64,000 nucleotides of DNA from Aphrocallistes beatrix (Eukaryota > Porifera > Hexactinellida > Sceptrulophora > Aphrocallistidae), in assembly GCA_963281255.1 (NCBI GenBank), contig OY725498.1:2852001-2916000 (forward strand), in the 5' to 3' direction. This document shows positions 10,411-22,513 of the stretch, one piece after another. Made by a program: the position numbers and the translations under genes. The notes under the pieces are model-generated. The model was not told where the DNA came from, searched no databases, and was given only the letters and a program-made list of their open reading frames with translations. The first letter of the stretch is position 1, and the number at the start of each line of letters is the position of its first letter.

Positions 10411-11317
10411 ATATTATTATAAACAAGCGCGCTTCGCTTGCTTGCGCTGCGCGGCTGGCGGACACTATGTCCGCCGGAGGCTCCCTTCGGTCGCCTGGAG
10501 GTGACATTGGTTAATTATTCGGGAGATATCATCTCTAGATATGTCCATCTTAGTTTTAAATCGATATCACTCGAAAAAACACCAAATTTGTCAATTTTTA
10601 AAATTTTGATGAGTAATGATGACGTCATAGAAAAGTGATGAGTCATCATTTTCTGATGATAGTTGCATCATATGTGAGACGTGTTAGTATACAGATTCTA
10701 TTAAAATTTCAGCCTTCTATCTCCTATAATGGCTGAGTTATGCCCGAATAACTGTGTAGCTTAACTTTAAAAAATGTGACAATGACGTCATAATTCCATG
10801 ATGAGTCGACATTTTGCTCTGAGCTCAGCGGCCGTATTCACTAAGAACTTAAGACCGATCTTAAGATCGATCTTAGTGCTTAAGTCTTAAGTTCGATCTT
10901 AAGTCGTATTCACTAAGAATGGTATTCACTAAGATTTAAGTTCGATCTTAAGACCGAACTTAAGACCGAACTTTAAGCAACCTAGGGAGGTGTCTTAAGT
11001 ATTGTAATTGATTCGATTTTCACTAATTACTCCATAAATGTTGTTCAAACTTACTTCTATCGAACATTTAATCTAACTTGATTGATATTAGACTTCAAAT
11101 AAAATTTAAATATTTTAAAAACATTTCTCCTTATTGTGTGTAACATCGCAACATGTATCACATGCTATATTCGTGGCAAATTCTTTTTGGATTTGTATGA
11201 ATAAACAAACATACATTCTTTGATCATATAATCATTCCAATATGCACAATTATAGAGAGAGGCTTTATATATTGATTCACATGACTGATAATAATCACTT
11301 TGATCCTATTTTCCTAT

Positions 11318-11647
11318 TCACAATGATTTTTTCAGCAGTCTCTGACGTTTCAATCTATAATAGTCCCTCTGCTCTTCATCAACCTGCTGTAATGGAAGTA
11401 AGTCTGCAGCCTTCAAGAGTTTGACCGAATCATCTTGCTCATCAACAGTTCGCCTTCTCTTCCGACTTTTCTTTGATGGCTTACGAGTATATATTGTCGG
11501 GATTTCAACTTCTGGAGACTCTAAAATTGGAGTATCTTCAAATTCAACAGGACCTGCAGCTGATACTGTTGATGCTATTGGAATTTCATTGTTCTCAGCT
11601 GGTGCTTTGAAAAAGATCAGCAGCACCTGTAATTCCGCTAAAAGCAA
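11318..11647 (-). CDS. Element-encoded protein, C-terminal part
   Basis: A 109-codon frame on the minus strand inside the 1.88-kb element. It has an acidic/hydrophobic middle, then a basic cluster KPSKKSRKRRR that would act as a nuclear localisation signal. The charged helical end EEQRDYYRLKRQRLLKKS is typical of the C-terminus of transposon-encoded Myb/SANT-like DNA-binding proteins. The reading MFQNTLAFSGITGAADL in the neighbouring frame at 11600-11670 suggests that this piece joins the upstream one (11731-12075) through a frameshift. The DNA-binding role is inferred from the family of elements and from the dense palindromic sites at both ends; a SANT domain itself could not be demonstrated. 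Confidence 0.4.
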   Translation of the reverse strand: MLLAELQVLLIFFKAPAENNEIPIASTVSAAGPVEFEDTPILESPEVEIPTIYTRKPSKKSRKRRRTVDEQDDSVKLLKAADLLPLQQVDEEQRDYYRLKRQRLLKKSL

Positions 11648-11730
11648 GGGTGTTTTGAAACATCTCTGTTACCCGATCTGCAGAGTCAGAAATACTTCTA
11701 TCTGCTGATATAATTACATGTCCTCGTCTT

Positions 11731-12075
11731 CTACCTGTCCAGCAGTGTTTGTACCCCACACCAGTCTTTCTGGCTTCCTGTTTTTGTCAGCAGAATTCCT
11801 GAGCCTCTCAAAATCTCACCTGCTGATTCAATTTCATTAATGAGACTTCTCTGGTCCAATTTGCTTTGCATGATTTGTCCATTTGGTCTGGTATTGTTAA
11901 TGCAAGTACTCAGCAGCAATTTATATACACGGGAGGACGCCGACTTACCATAACCACTAATGACACCAATTATTTTCTTAACACCAAATGACGCAGAAAT
12001 TTTACCGTCGATAGAGTTCAATCTATTGTACTTCTCATATCCAGTGTTTATACTTTGTTTTAGAGAGGTTTTCAT
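11731..12075 (-). CDS. Element-encoded protein, N-terminal part
   Basis: A 114-codon minus-strand frame upstream (in coding sense) of the basic C-terminal piece. It begins MKTSLKQSINTGYEKYNRL and contains helical stretches such as MQSKLDQRSLINEIESAGE. A one-base shift near 11775 continues as EARKTGVGYKHCWTGRRRG, with basic residues. No catalytic triad is visible. I read it as the first half of one protein now broken by a frameshift, probably the DNA-binding accessory protein of the element. Family membership is uncertain. Confidence 0.4.
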   Translation of the reverse strand: MKTSLKQSINTGYEKYNRLNSIDGKISASFGVKKIIGVISGYGKSASSRVYKLLLSTCINNTRPNGQIMQSKLDQRSLINEIESAGEILRGSGILLTKTGSQKDWCGVQTLLDR

Positions 12076-12825
12076 GTTACAATATATAAAGACACGTCGT
12101 TTATATGTTTTGTTTAATATAATATTATGAATCCATGAGGTATAACTTGTGCTCTTTGATAGCTCTTCCTTTGATATTGACTAGTGTAGAATAATTATAG
12201 ATTACATGCATAAAACATTGAATTTTCATAATAGAATTCAAAGTTAAAACAAAGATTTCACCACAGATATGTAAGAGACTCACTAGCAGGCATTTCAGGC
12301 GGTACAACTACATAGATAGAAGCTATGTCTTACAGGAGTGGGTTAATCAATCTTCTTTGCTCCTAATATTGACATTAATTGCCCCAATTTTGAACAAAAA
12401 GAAGAAATATAGTTTATTTTCACTAGATCAATAATAAATGACCACTTACCATTACAAATATTATAGTTCAGTTTTGTATTTGATTAGTATAATGCTATAT
12501 TCTAATCATATTAACCCTAACGTTATTTCTAAGTTCTATCTTAAGATCGATCTTAACTAAGATCGATCTTAAGATCGATCTTAATTCTTAGTGAATAGCT
12601 CTAAGTTCGATCTTAAGATCGATCTTAACTAAGATCGATCTTAAGACTTAAGATCGATCTTAAGACTTAAGATCGATCTTAGTGCTTAAGATCTTAGTGA
12701 ATACGGCTGCAGAACTTACTGGAGCCATAGCCAAAATACTCCCACATGCCAAAAATCAGCTTTCTTCGCCCGGCAGTTTCTTCAATCAATTCGTTACAGA
12801 TATATATATATATATACATATACAC

Positions 12826-13970
12826 AAACAATAATCGAGTTTTAATAGTGAGGATAACAAGCGCGCTTCGCTTGCGTGCGCTGCGAGGCTGGCAGACACT
12901 TTGTGTCCGACAGAGGCGCCCTTTGGGCGCCTGTGGACACATTGATTAATTATAGGGGAGTTCATTTGTTTGCGCTGTGCGACTGGCAGATACTTTGTGT
13001 CCGCCGGAGGCGCCCTTTCGGCGCCTGGGGTCACATTGATTAATTATAAAGGAGATAGCATCTCTAAATACGTTTGTCCTACTATTATAATCGACATCGA
13101 ACGAAAAATCACCAAATTTGTCAATTTTAAAAATTTTTGATGTGTAATGATGACGTCATAACAGAGTGATGCGTTATCATTTTTGATAATAGTTGCAACA
13201 TATATGAGGTAGACTAATTTATACACATTTTATTAAAATTTCAGCCTTCTATCACCTAAAATGGCTGAGTTAAGGTGTAAAAACTGAAATTTCTCAATTC
13301 TAAAAAATTTGACAATGACGGTATAATTCCACGATGAGTAGACATTTTCGTCTGAGGTCAGAACTTTGTGAAACCATAGCCAAAAGACTCCCGCATGCCA
13401 AAAATCAGCTTTCTGCGCCTAGCAGGTTCTTCAATCAATTCGTTACATATATACATATACACTATCCGGACAAAAGTATTTGTACACTATATTCTTCCCC
13501 ATACAAATAGCACTAAATTGATCTTTTCATGAAGACAAAAGTATTCAAACTCTAAGAGCTATTAAAAGTCTGATTTAAGATTCGAAATCTTCACATTCGA
13601 ATTAATAATAGTTGAAGATTTCTAACAATTGGCTCAACCCAATGAGTAAAATTATCAAACTGTGGCACAAGGGGTAGTACATCACCATCATGTATAGTGA
13701 TAAAAAGGGACATATGTAGTACATGGTGGCAGTGATTGATAATTTGAAATAATTGGGAATTAATAATTGATTAGAAATATCCTACAATAGTTAATTCGAA
13801 TGCGAAGATTTCGAATTTGAAACCCGATTAGTTTTATCACTTACCGTTTCGGAGTTTTAAACTTCATGAATAGACCCATTTTACTATTAAATGCACGTAA
13901 GATAATGAAGTGTGCAAATACTTTTGTCCGGGTAGTGTATATGCATTAATCGAGTATTAGTAGTAACGAT
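12826..13970 (+). repeat. Rep-A copy with duplicated head, interrupted by a Tc1-type MITE
   Basis: The terminal motif ATAATCGAGTTTTAATAGTG at about 12833 belongs to the end of the preceding copy. The GC-rich head then occurs twice, at 12868-12945 and 12965-13032. The body continues to CAATTCGTTACATA at about 13448. After the MITE at 13460-13937 the copy ends with the family terminal motif ATTAATCGAGTATTAGTAGT near 13944. Confidence 0.85.
13460..13937. mobile_element. Tc1/mariner-type MITE, 478 bp
   Basis: Starts CACTATCCGGACAAAAGTAT and ends ACTTTTGTCCGGGTAGTG, with TA on both sides (13458-13459 and 13938-13939). The TIR is about 28 bp. No coding capacity. Truncated relatives occur at 38145-38450 and 47385-47515. 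Confidence 0.9.
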
Positions 13971-14419
13971 ATTTTTATAAAAAATGTCTGTCGACAGACT
14001 TAGATATACAATGTTCAGAGAAAGATCGGTCCTTTGGACAGATTCGGACGTGTCCGTATTTTAGTGAAGACCCGGAATATCCCGCCGCTGACCCGTCCCT
14101 TCCCGGATTTAGCAACAACACACTTAGCCCTTCGAATTTCAAATCTGCTAAACCATCATGATCTAGTGCATTTTGTGGTTTTATTACTTACTTATTAAGA
14201 AGATAACTACTGAACACCAGGACCGGATTTCATAATAGCCTAAGGAAGCGGAACGTATAAAAAGGGTTGCTCTTAGATTTTAAAATTTGAATAATATTTG
14301 AATTTTTTTAATTTTCTATATTGGAAATAAATCTACATTTCGAACATAAAGATTTGAAATGCCCTAGCAATTATATTCATCTCAAGATAATGATAGTACA
14401 TTTTGGAAATCTATTTTTG

Positions 14420-14871
14420 ATTCAACTTCGCTTCCTCGCGCTGCGCGGCTGGCGAACACTTGTGTATGCCAGAGGCGCATATTTACAAATTATAAGTTAT
14501 GTAACATCTCTAAATACGCCTGTCTTACTGTGTTATAATCGATATCACTCGAAAAATCACCAAATTTGTCATTTTTAAAATTTCGATACTTAATAATGAC
14601 GTCGTAACAGAGTGATGAGTTATCGTTTTTGATGATAGTTGTATCATATGTGAAGGATCTCTAAGTACACATTATATTATAATTTCAGTCTTCTATCACC
14701 TAAAATTGTTTAGTTATAGTCGAAGAACTGTAAATTCTAATAATAAAAAAGGTGACGATGACGTATTAATGCCCTGATGAGTCGAAATTTTCGTCTGAGC
14801 TATGAACTTAGTGGAGCCATAGCCAAAAATCAGCCTTCTGTGCCTGGCAGTTTCTTCAATCAATTCGTTGC
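14420..14871 (+). repeat. Rep-A copy
   Basis: Head (CTTCGCTTCCTCGCGCTGCG) slightly degenerate, then the usual internal blocks to CAATTCGTTGCATG. The tail TA tract is the target of the hAT MITE that follows. Confidence 0.8.
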
Positions 14872-14879
14872 ATGTATAT

Positions 14880-15384
14880 CAAGGTTGAAACCGATTGAAC
14901 CGAATATCAGTATTCATGAATAGTTCCTAAACCGAATACGAATACTGATAATATTCGGTATTCTAACCGAATACGAATACTGATAATATTCAGTACTCTA
15001 ACCGAATACGAATACTGATAATATTCAGTTACTCTAACCGAATATAAATACTGATATTATTCGGGTACTTCATAAATTCTAATACTGCGCAGCTGAAATA
15101 AATAATCAGGACTGCAAATTGTTATAGTACTGTATATGTTGACCTATTTTACAAATAGTGACTGGATATGATAGGTAAATAAGTTAAAAAATATATTATA
15201 ACCAAAGTTGAAACATATTGAACCGGATATAAATATTCATGAATATTCCCTAACCGAATAAGAATACTGATAATATTCGGTTTGTTCAACCGAATACGAA
15301 TACTGATATTCGGTCACTCTAACCGAATGCGAATACTGATATTCGGTTCCCAACAGAATATTAAACTATTCGGTTGCAACCTTG
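14880..15384. mobile_element. hAT-type MITE containing a tandem CCGAATACGAATACTGATA repeat
   Basis: Ends CAAGGTTGAAACCGA and TCGGTTGCAACCTTG are inverted repeats. The flanking octamers ATGTATAT (14872-14879) and ATTTATAT (15385-15392) differ by one base, fitting an 8-bp hAT duplication. The interior contains about seven units of an ~36-bp repeat built on CCGAATACGAATACTGATA and ATATTCGG, in two blocks (14900-15075 and 15250-15345). Confidence 0.85.
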
Positions 15385-15729
15385 ATTTATATACATTTAT
15401 GTATACACATATACATGAATCGAGTTTAATAGTAAGGATTCTAATATTTTCTTTGGTTTTATTCTATTGAATCCCAACTAGATTATTGAATCAATAGCGA
15501 ATTGCATTGCATGCTTCTAGGATTTCTGCGATATTTATTTCCTATATTTTAATATTTTTCATCTAAGTTCTAAACAATTCTAAAAAGGTGTACAACTGTA
15601 CATCCTTCATTCGTGTGAGTTCAAAACTCCAATATTTTATTTTGGGCCTGATTGTTTAGTTAACATTGGATTAATAGTAAGTTGTGATTGATATGTCATA
15701 GGAGAAGCGCCTTCAATTGTCTGACACTT

Positions 15730-15822
15730 TATGTTGGTATTTGTCCAACTACATTTTCTATATGTTGGCATTTGTCCGGCTACTTTCTCTCTATGCTGGC
15801 ATTTGTCCGAAAACTTTTCCTC
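15730..15822. repeat. 31-bp tandem repeat, three units
   Basis: Units begin at 15730, 15761 and 15792, each with TATGTTGGCATTTGTCCG or a close variant. A decayed fourth unit may follow. The motif GTCGGACAAAT recurs inverted near 16120-16132, so this may be one end of an old element. Confidence 0.8.
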
Positions 15823-16754
15823 TGTTAAAATTTGCTCGACAACTTCTCAGTTCTTTTCCTATCATACTTTCTGCCGAGTTCCCGGAAAAGGCTTAATTTG
15901 AAGTAAGAATAAGACCTAAAGCCTGTGAAGTAGGTAAAGACCTAGAACTTGTTAATAAGAATAAGGCCTAAAATGCCACTTTCACGCTCAATTGGATATT
16001 ATTTCAGACCTAAAATGCCCCCTTTCACCAAGTTATTATACATATCACTCTCCAAATGCTCACTTTTGCTATCCTTCCTAAAATTAAGTTGTCGAACATT
16101 GCCAAAGATAGAAAAAGTAGTCGGACAAATCTAACATCTAAAATTAGATACAAAAAGAGTCGGATAAATGCAGTGTACCCACACACCCAGTCATAGGATA
16201 GTTCATTTTTTCAATTATTACTATTAAATATATACCATTTAATTTTAACATGTCACTTTTTTCAGGCCAGTTATGTATTTCCTGCCCATAATTATTGGCT
16301 GAGAAACCTGCACTGTACAAGATGGCACATTCTAGTTTGTCCAAAAAATTGAAATTTGGAGGACCCGGCCAATGTCGACCATGTTTCTGGCCACTCAAAG
16401 ATCAATCCGGTCCTGCTCAAAACAACAGTTCAATATTCATACCAGATGTCGATAACGACCTCATCTAAAACCTCATCTACTCTCAATTCAATCGGACTTT
16501 CATACGACCAAGGCTGGATTCGGTTAGCCGATCTGCTCCATTTTCTAAATATTTACACTAATTTCATTGTTTTTCTGCTTCAAAAAAATTGATTATACTA
16601 CAATATAATTTTTATTTTTTAATCATAGTATATTTTGAGACCGCTGAAAATTATAATTGGTAAAAATATGGATTTTTGGACTAATTTTCATACTAATATT
16701 GAAAAATTTGATAATTTTCAGTGGTACGAAATTAGATAATAGATATTATATTAC

Positions 16755-17247
16755 ACAAGCGCGCTTCGCTTAGTTGGGCTGCGCGGATGGCAAACACTTT
16801 CTATCCGCCGGAGGCACCCTTTGGGTGCCTGGGCTCACAATGAGTAATTATAAGGGAGATAACATCTCTAAATATGTGAGTCTTACCGTTATAATCGATA
16901 TCACTCGAAAAATAATCAAATTTGTCAGTTTTAAAAGATTTTTTGATGTGTAATGATGACGTCATAACAGAGTGATGAGTCATCATTTTTTGATGAAAGT
17001 TTTAACATATTTGAAGAATATAAATATACACACTTTATTAAAATTTCATCCATCTATCACCTAAAATGCATGAGTTATAGTCGAAAAACTGAAAGTTCTA
17101 ATAAAAAAGGTGACAATGGCGGTCATAAATCGTAATGAGTGGACATTTTCGTCTGAGGTCAGAACTTTGTGGATCCATAGTCAAAGGCTCCCACATGCCA
17201 AAAATCAGCTCTCTGTGCCTGGCAGTTTATTTTAATAAATTCGTTAT
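16755..17247 (+). repeat. Rep-A copy, near full length
   Basis: Head GCGCGCTTCGCTTAGTTGGG, hairpin GGAGGCACCCTTTGGGTGCC, TGATGACGTCAT and GATGAGTCATCA blocks, and a tail that degenerates to AATAAATTCGTTATATA. A pogo-like MITE abuts the tail. Confidence 0.85.
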
Positions 17248-17250
17248 ATA

Positions 17251-17434
17251 CAGTTAGGGTCGCTTATTATGAACCACTTAATATGAACATTCGTTTATTA
17301 TGAACTAGCCTCCTTGTCCCAATTTCATTTTTTAGATAAGATCAGTATTGAATTAAGTGCGCTTAATATGAAGTATCTCTATTATGAACATATTTTTTGG
17401 TCCCCTGGTGGTTCACAATAAGCGATCCTGACTA
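17251..17434. mobile_element. Pogo/Tigger-like MITE, 184 bp
   Basis: Starts CAGTTAGGGTCGCTTATTAT and ends AATAAGCGATCCTGACT plus a mutated last base, with TA on both sides. A second end of the same family lies at 59003-59048. Confidence 0.85.
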
Positions 17435-18300
17435 TATATATATATATCACGGTGTCCCTAAAACCAAGTTTAGGTAATGGATATGGACCATTATTTCTTT
17501 GCATTTTTGACTATTTAGGGATCCCTGAATAATTTTCAAAACAGATTTACTTAAATCGGTTTACTAGAAATTTCAATATTTCAAAAATTTCCTAATTATT
17601 AGGCTGTTAGCATGTACTATGTAATTTAAGAATTCAATATTTTATTAAAAAACAAACAGTTAATATCATTTGTGCTATCTGTTGTTGTTATTATCATTCC
17701 CTTTCAAAATATATCAGTATGCAGGTAATTTAACTTCGTATATTAGTTATCAGATTATAAAGAATAATATCTAAAATTCTACAGGATATGTATTAAATTA
17801 CAAAGAAAATGAAAGATTATCCGATTTATTTGACTCCATTATAAATTTTGAAGTTGTTTGGGGTTGCGCAATGAGAAATATAGAATGAATGTTATTCGCA
17901 ATCCCATTTTTAAGCCTCAATAATTACTAGAATAGATTTAAATTGTGTTTTTTTGAAATATAATCATTTACACACAAAACCTTAAAAAAACGATGGAAAT
18001 TGTATCAATATTTTTTTAAACACTACCAACATCGAAATTTTAAATTTTATCAAAAACTACTTCAATTTAGTTATATTTCAATGTTGAGGGTTGAAATATA
18101 TGAAAACGATCATCAATACAGAAACAACCATATTTTTCGAAACCTAATTTAGCTCATGATATATTAATCGAGTTTTAATAGTAAGGATAATAATATATTT
18201 TTAGAAGTAATATTCGTGAATCTCAGTCGAAAATAATGAAAATTAGTGTCAATATTTAGAAAATAGCGCAGATCGGATAACCGATTTGAAATTTTGTTAG
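17435..18300. other. AT-rich DNA without recognised genes
   Basis: No supported coding frame. A lone Rep-A terminal motif (ATTAATCGAGTTTTAATAGT) lies at about 18163-18190 without an attached Rep-A body. Confidence 0.5.
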
Positions 18301-18307
18301 CTTTTAA

Positions 18308-20232
18308 GGATACCGCCCTCGAAAAACCTTGCCAAAAAAAAGACGGCAAAATATTTTATTGCTAATTTTATTGTATTACTGAGCGGTCTACCATCTGGTA
18401 TCACTAGTTGGACGGTATTTTTTTTATTTTTATGAGTTAACCTCCTAAAGTTTAGCGTTAATAAAAATTGAAAAATTGTTGGAGGTTTTTGACTCATTTA
18501 CAAATTAGTTTTTAACTTATTTGATAATATTTTAATGATATGGATCTTAACATTGTTTTGGCACCTTTGTAGAATATATAACACAAAGATTTAGAAGAAT
18601 GGCCAAATAAAATCCAAACAAAAGGCTCTATAAGGGAGTTCATTTATATAATGCTCAGGAAATCGCTTATTTGAAATCAGATATTTAGCGATCACTGGAT
18701 CAGAAATAAAATTCTGATCGTTTCAAAAAAAATTTGTTCGGATCCAACCATTTGTTCTTGAGATATCGCTTATTATAGGTAAAGTTCGGGCATAATATCT
18801 CTCTAAGGTCCCAAAAGAGGCCGATGTCATCTTAATAACTATTGAAGATATATAATCAATTATATTCTTAAATAAAAGGATATATGCGAAAATATATAGT
18901 TTCCTCAAACATTCCTTTGTCAAAAAATAAATAATTATCGACTTATCATTGATTAAATTGTAATACATTCTATGGAGAACTTTAAATATATTAGAAAATG
19001 GAGAATCTAATCATTAAATATGTATTCAAATATGGCTATTATGCTAAATAATGAATACAATTGTCGTTAATAATGTGTACAGAAAAATTGGAGAACTTTT
19101 GATAATTATTTGAAAGTTTTGCCATTGGACCGTCCAGATTCGGTCAAAACCCCCCATTTAGGGTCCAAAAAGAGATATCGCTCTATCTCTGTAAATATTA
19201 GCCCAAATTCTTAGTTCTTACTTCCTAATATACTTTTTATGAGGACACATATATGATTCATTGATAATAATTACACTACATCCTATGGAATGTAAGTTTT
19301 AAATTTTTGTCATTTGATGACGTAGCATTTTTCGAAAATCATTACTTGGAAACTAAAAGTCGTAGACTTTCGCTCTAACTTCCTAATATACTTTTTGGAA
19401 GCTCTTTATTCATTCTAAACTGATAGATTATACTTCGTAGTGCTAGGAATATGAATTATTATTTACAATTATCTCAAAATATTAGGGATTAGGGCCTCAA
19501 AGAAATTTGTGGATTTTCAGGTACTCTTGCTATTTATTTAAATATTTGGTTCGAATATTCCTAATCAGCAGTATAAATGCCAATAAATGTTTGTGAATGC
19601 TTTTGTTCATTTTTAAAAACTCATTTTACATTCTTCTTAACATCTAAACTTAAAATCTCTACGTATATCTCGGGACTTTAAAATTTTAAAATTGAACGTC
19701 TTTACAGAATTTTAACTCAAAATTGTTTTGAGATAGAGGTTTGAAAATTTCAAGAGTTGTTCCATATTATTAGGCGATGAACATAGGACCATTTTATTTT
19801 CGATATCTTCTAACTTGGTGATTTTATTCCTGATTTCCCAAAAGAAACAGACATTTCAGCCCTTTTTTGGCCCTTTTTTTTCGGACCCCTATAAAATTTA
19901 CAATTTTTGTCATTTTAACTTTATTTTGATCCTATGAAGTTGCTAATATGGTAGACTATCTATGATTCGATTTTGGAAGCATTTGATTCCTTGGTATGTC
20001 TTAAACAATTCCTTGAGTGGCCGGATTTCTACCTTTAAGATGTGCTAGCGATAAACAAAAAGAATAGACTTTGAGACACTGTATCTCAAAAACTAGAAAT
20101 GAGAATCAAAAAGGGTTTGCAAAGTGCGAGTATTTCTTGACGGAGATACCTGCCCACGCTTAACATCTCTTATTGCTCTACTTTCATCGTATGCTGTATG
20201 CCAAATCATATGCTTTTTCGAGGGAGGTATCC
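18308..20232 (-). mobile_element. Rep-B TTAA element, complete
   Basis: A 1925-bp element with TIRs GGATACCGCCCTCGAAAAA (left) and TTTTTCGAGGGAGGTATCC (right). TTAA flanks both sides (18304-18307 and 20233-20236). The TTAA target and ends fit Kolobok or piggyBac type transposition. No frame longer than about 80 codons is present, so it is non-autonomous. It is in the opposite orientation to the copies at 23131 and 51094. Confidence 0.9.
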
Positions 20233-20755
20233 TTAACTGATATTGACGGAGCTTAACATGTTAACATGCAGTGTTTCATGCCGAGTGCGTTAAGCACGCT
20301 ATTTAGCATGCTTGACTTGCCGAATAATGTGTATTTGTTTTTAAATAAGGCAATTTACCTGAATATACCTGAATAAACAGCAGTAAAAATTGCAAAATTC
20401 ACGCGCGCTTTCCAATAATCCTGAGGAAAACACTGATTCACCCTTGTTATCTACATCTACTCTTTTACTCAATGTATAGCATTTTAAATTGATTATTCCC
20501 TTCAAGGTTAAATGTTCTAAACCTTTGCCACCTGTTACTACTAATGCCATCATATAATGTGATGACTCGTGATATGTGGTGCAAAGTAGAAAATGTTGAA
20601 ACGTTAAATTTTGGAGGGGAATTTTCAAGTTGAAAGCTTATTATTTGTTGGATTTAAACGTGAAAATAACGAACCTGATGCCAAATTTAACATATCTGCT
20701 ACTGATTAAATGTCATGAATAAGTTGGTTATATAATTACTGGATATCTTTTAATT

Positions 20756-20945
20756 CAGTGGTTCTCAACCGGGGGTACGAGAAAGTATAGCCAAATGTTT
20801 AATATTTACTAAGTAATAACAAATTTGTTCCATTTTGCATACTCAATGAAGCGCATTGTTTAACACATTTTATTGTGTTTTTGGAGGTTCTTTTTGAAAT
20901 CATATAATGTGTAAATCAATGTATTTTATTGAATAGGCTACCTTT
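20756..20945. mobile_element. hAT MITE fragment
   Basis: Left end CAGTGGTTCTCAACCGGGGG is the standard start of Charlie/Tip100-type hAT MITEs. The right terminus cannot be fixed; AT-rich sequence continues to a TA tract at 20975. Confidence 0.6.
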
Positions 20946-21261
20946 ATTAGGATACTAATTGGCATTAATCCCTATATATATATATATACACACGCATAAT
21001 ACTAGTAATATTATCTAGGATTAAATGCCAGGGTCCTAAGACCTTTATTCGATAAATTCTCTGATGAATGATAAATTACCAGCTTATAGATATTAAATAC
21101 TATATACAAGAAATCTATGAGTACCGAATAAGTGCCCCGGCGCTTATTATTTTCGTGCACAAAAACCCTCAGAGCACAAAAATTTAAAGCGTCGTATCGA
21201 TCGATTCGGAAGCGATAAATGATTTCCAATTCGATTCCTAATCACTAAGAATCTCAATAAA

Positions 21262-21425
21262 TGAAATTTTATCCTAAAATTTCAGCCTTCTATCACTTAA
21301 AATGGCTGAGTTATGGTCGAAAGACTGAAATTTCTAATTTAAAAAAAAAAGGTGATAATGAAGTCATAATTCCATGATGAGCCGACATTTTGGTCTGAGG
21401 TCAGAACTTAGCGGAGCCATAGGTA
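21262..21425 (+). repeat. Rep-A fragment (tail part)
   Basis: Contains AAATTTCAGCCTTCTATCAC, TAAAATGGCTGAGTTATGGT and TTCCATGATGAGCCGACATT, then stops at GCGGAGCCATAGG. Confidence 0.8.
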
Positions 21426-21904
21426 AGGATATGAATATTTGTGACAGTAAACAATCTTAAATTACCCAAAATATATTATAGAGATGGGAAGTCAGGCTTA
21501 TAGTACAATAATAGGAAAGAACACTCACAAAAATGTTGCTAAAATAGTTTTGAATTGCTACAATTATAGAAACATCTAATATGTATGAATAAGAGAAGAG
21601 AGAAGGATTTTAAAGTGATGGTTGTGTTATAACATCCGAAATAGCAAAAATAGCAATATTCCCATTTCTTCGTGTCATACTGTATCACCCGGAGATAAAA
21701 AATTCAGATCTAAGAGAGTTTCACTGAATATAATCGCACGAGTGAATAAAAAATACTTTAAGAAAGATTTTCCGGAAGAATTTTTTTCGAAAAGGTACAA
21801 AGTATACTCACCCTTCTACTTTCATGTTTATAGGTATTTGAATGTAAAGGATTGAGGTCTATGAAACTTTTAAAAAATAATCTATATTCTTCAATGAAAC
21901 TAGA

Positions 21905-22066
21905 TATACAAGCGCGCTTCGCTGTCTTGCGCTGCGCGGCTTGCAAACACTTCGTATCTGACAAAAGCATCGTTTATGCATATAAGCTCAGATTGATTAA
22001 TTTTAACATCTCTAAATACATCTGTCTTGCTGTTATGATCGATATCACTCGAAAAATTTGTCAATG
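21905..22066 (+). repeat. Rep-A copy, left part; right part at 26862-26945
   Basis: Head ACAAGCGCGCTTCGCTGTCT to the ATCACTCGAAAAATTTGTCA block, then interrupted by the fold-back element. The remainder resumes at 26862 and ends CAATTCGTTACAGATATATA. The interrupting element left the 7-bp duplication GTCAATG. Confidence 0.85.
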
Positions 22067-22513
22067 CATAGCCTACTATATATAAGGCTTAAGAGTAACT
22101 TAACCAGGGATGCGGTAGAAGATGGATGAAGAAATACATGAGCTGCCTTAAATCATTAACAAAGCACAATAGAGCATTAGGAATGTATTTCCAGCATATA
22201 TAAATATGGTGTCAAAGCACTCATATCCGTTGATAAAATTTAGATTGGAATGTTCTCACACTCCAGTGTTGCTATGGAAACGTGTTTTGGTCAGTTGAGG
22301 CTATATCTTGAAAACAGCGATAGCTAGACATTCAAATATAATCCCATTTGATAGCAAATAGGCTACTTCCTATTTAGCTATAATACAATTTCTGTGTCTA
22401 AATTCAATGGTTTAAGAGATATTCGACAAATTACCAAATGTGACCAATATGATAAATTGTCTAATTACTCGTAAATTATTGAATTAAGACATAGAAATTG
22501 TATTATAGCTTAA

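Larger units (their letters stand above)
10829..12709 (-). mobile_element. 1.88-kb DNA transposon with GATC-palindrome subterminal arrays
   Basis: Termini CGGCCGTATTCACTAAG and CTTAGTGAATACGGCTG are inverted repeats, and the trinucleotide CAG flanks both sides (10826-10828 and 12710-12712). Inside each end are many copies of the palindrome TTAAGATCGATCTTAAG and half-sites (10840-10975 and 12538-12690). The interior holds minus-strand coding pieces. A 3-bp target duplication and GGCCGTATTCA-type ends suggest a PIF/Harbinger-related (PHIS) element. No DDE transposase is present, so it would be an element carrying only the accessory gene, or an internally deleted one. Confidence 0.8.
10425..12805 (+). 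repeat. Rep-A copy split by the 1.88-kb element
   Basis: The left part runs from GCGCGCTTCGCTTGCTTGCG to CTCTGAGCTCAG (10425-10828). The right part resumes CAGAACTTACTGGAGCC and ends CAATTCGTTACAGATATATA (12710-12805). The family consensus joins these directly, which shows the insertion cleanly. Confidence 0.85.

Noticed and set aside
10438..10638. Frames beginning in Rep-A heads (also at 27854, 12746, 57508, 58345)
   Set aside because: The same repeat yields unrelated peptides in each copy, so these are translations of a non-coding repeat.
16144..16592. Overlapping 84- and 78-codon frames
   Set aside because: Antisense to each other with no recognisable domain; kept as non-coding.
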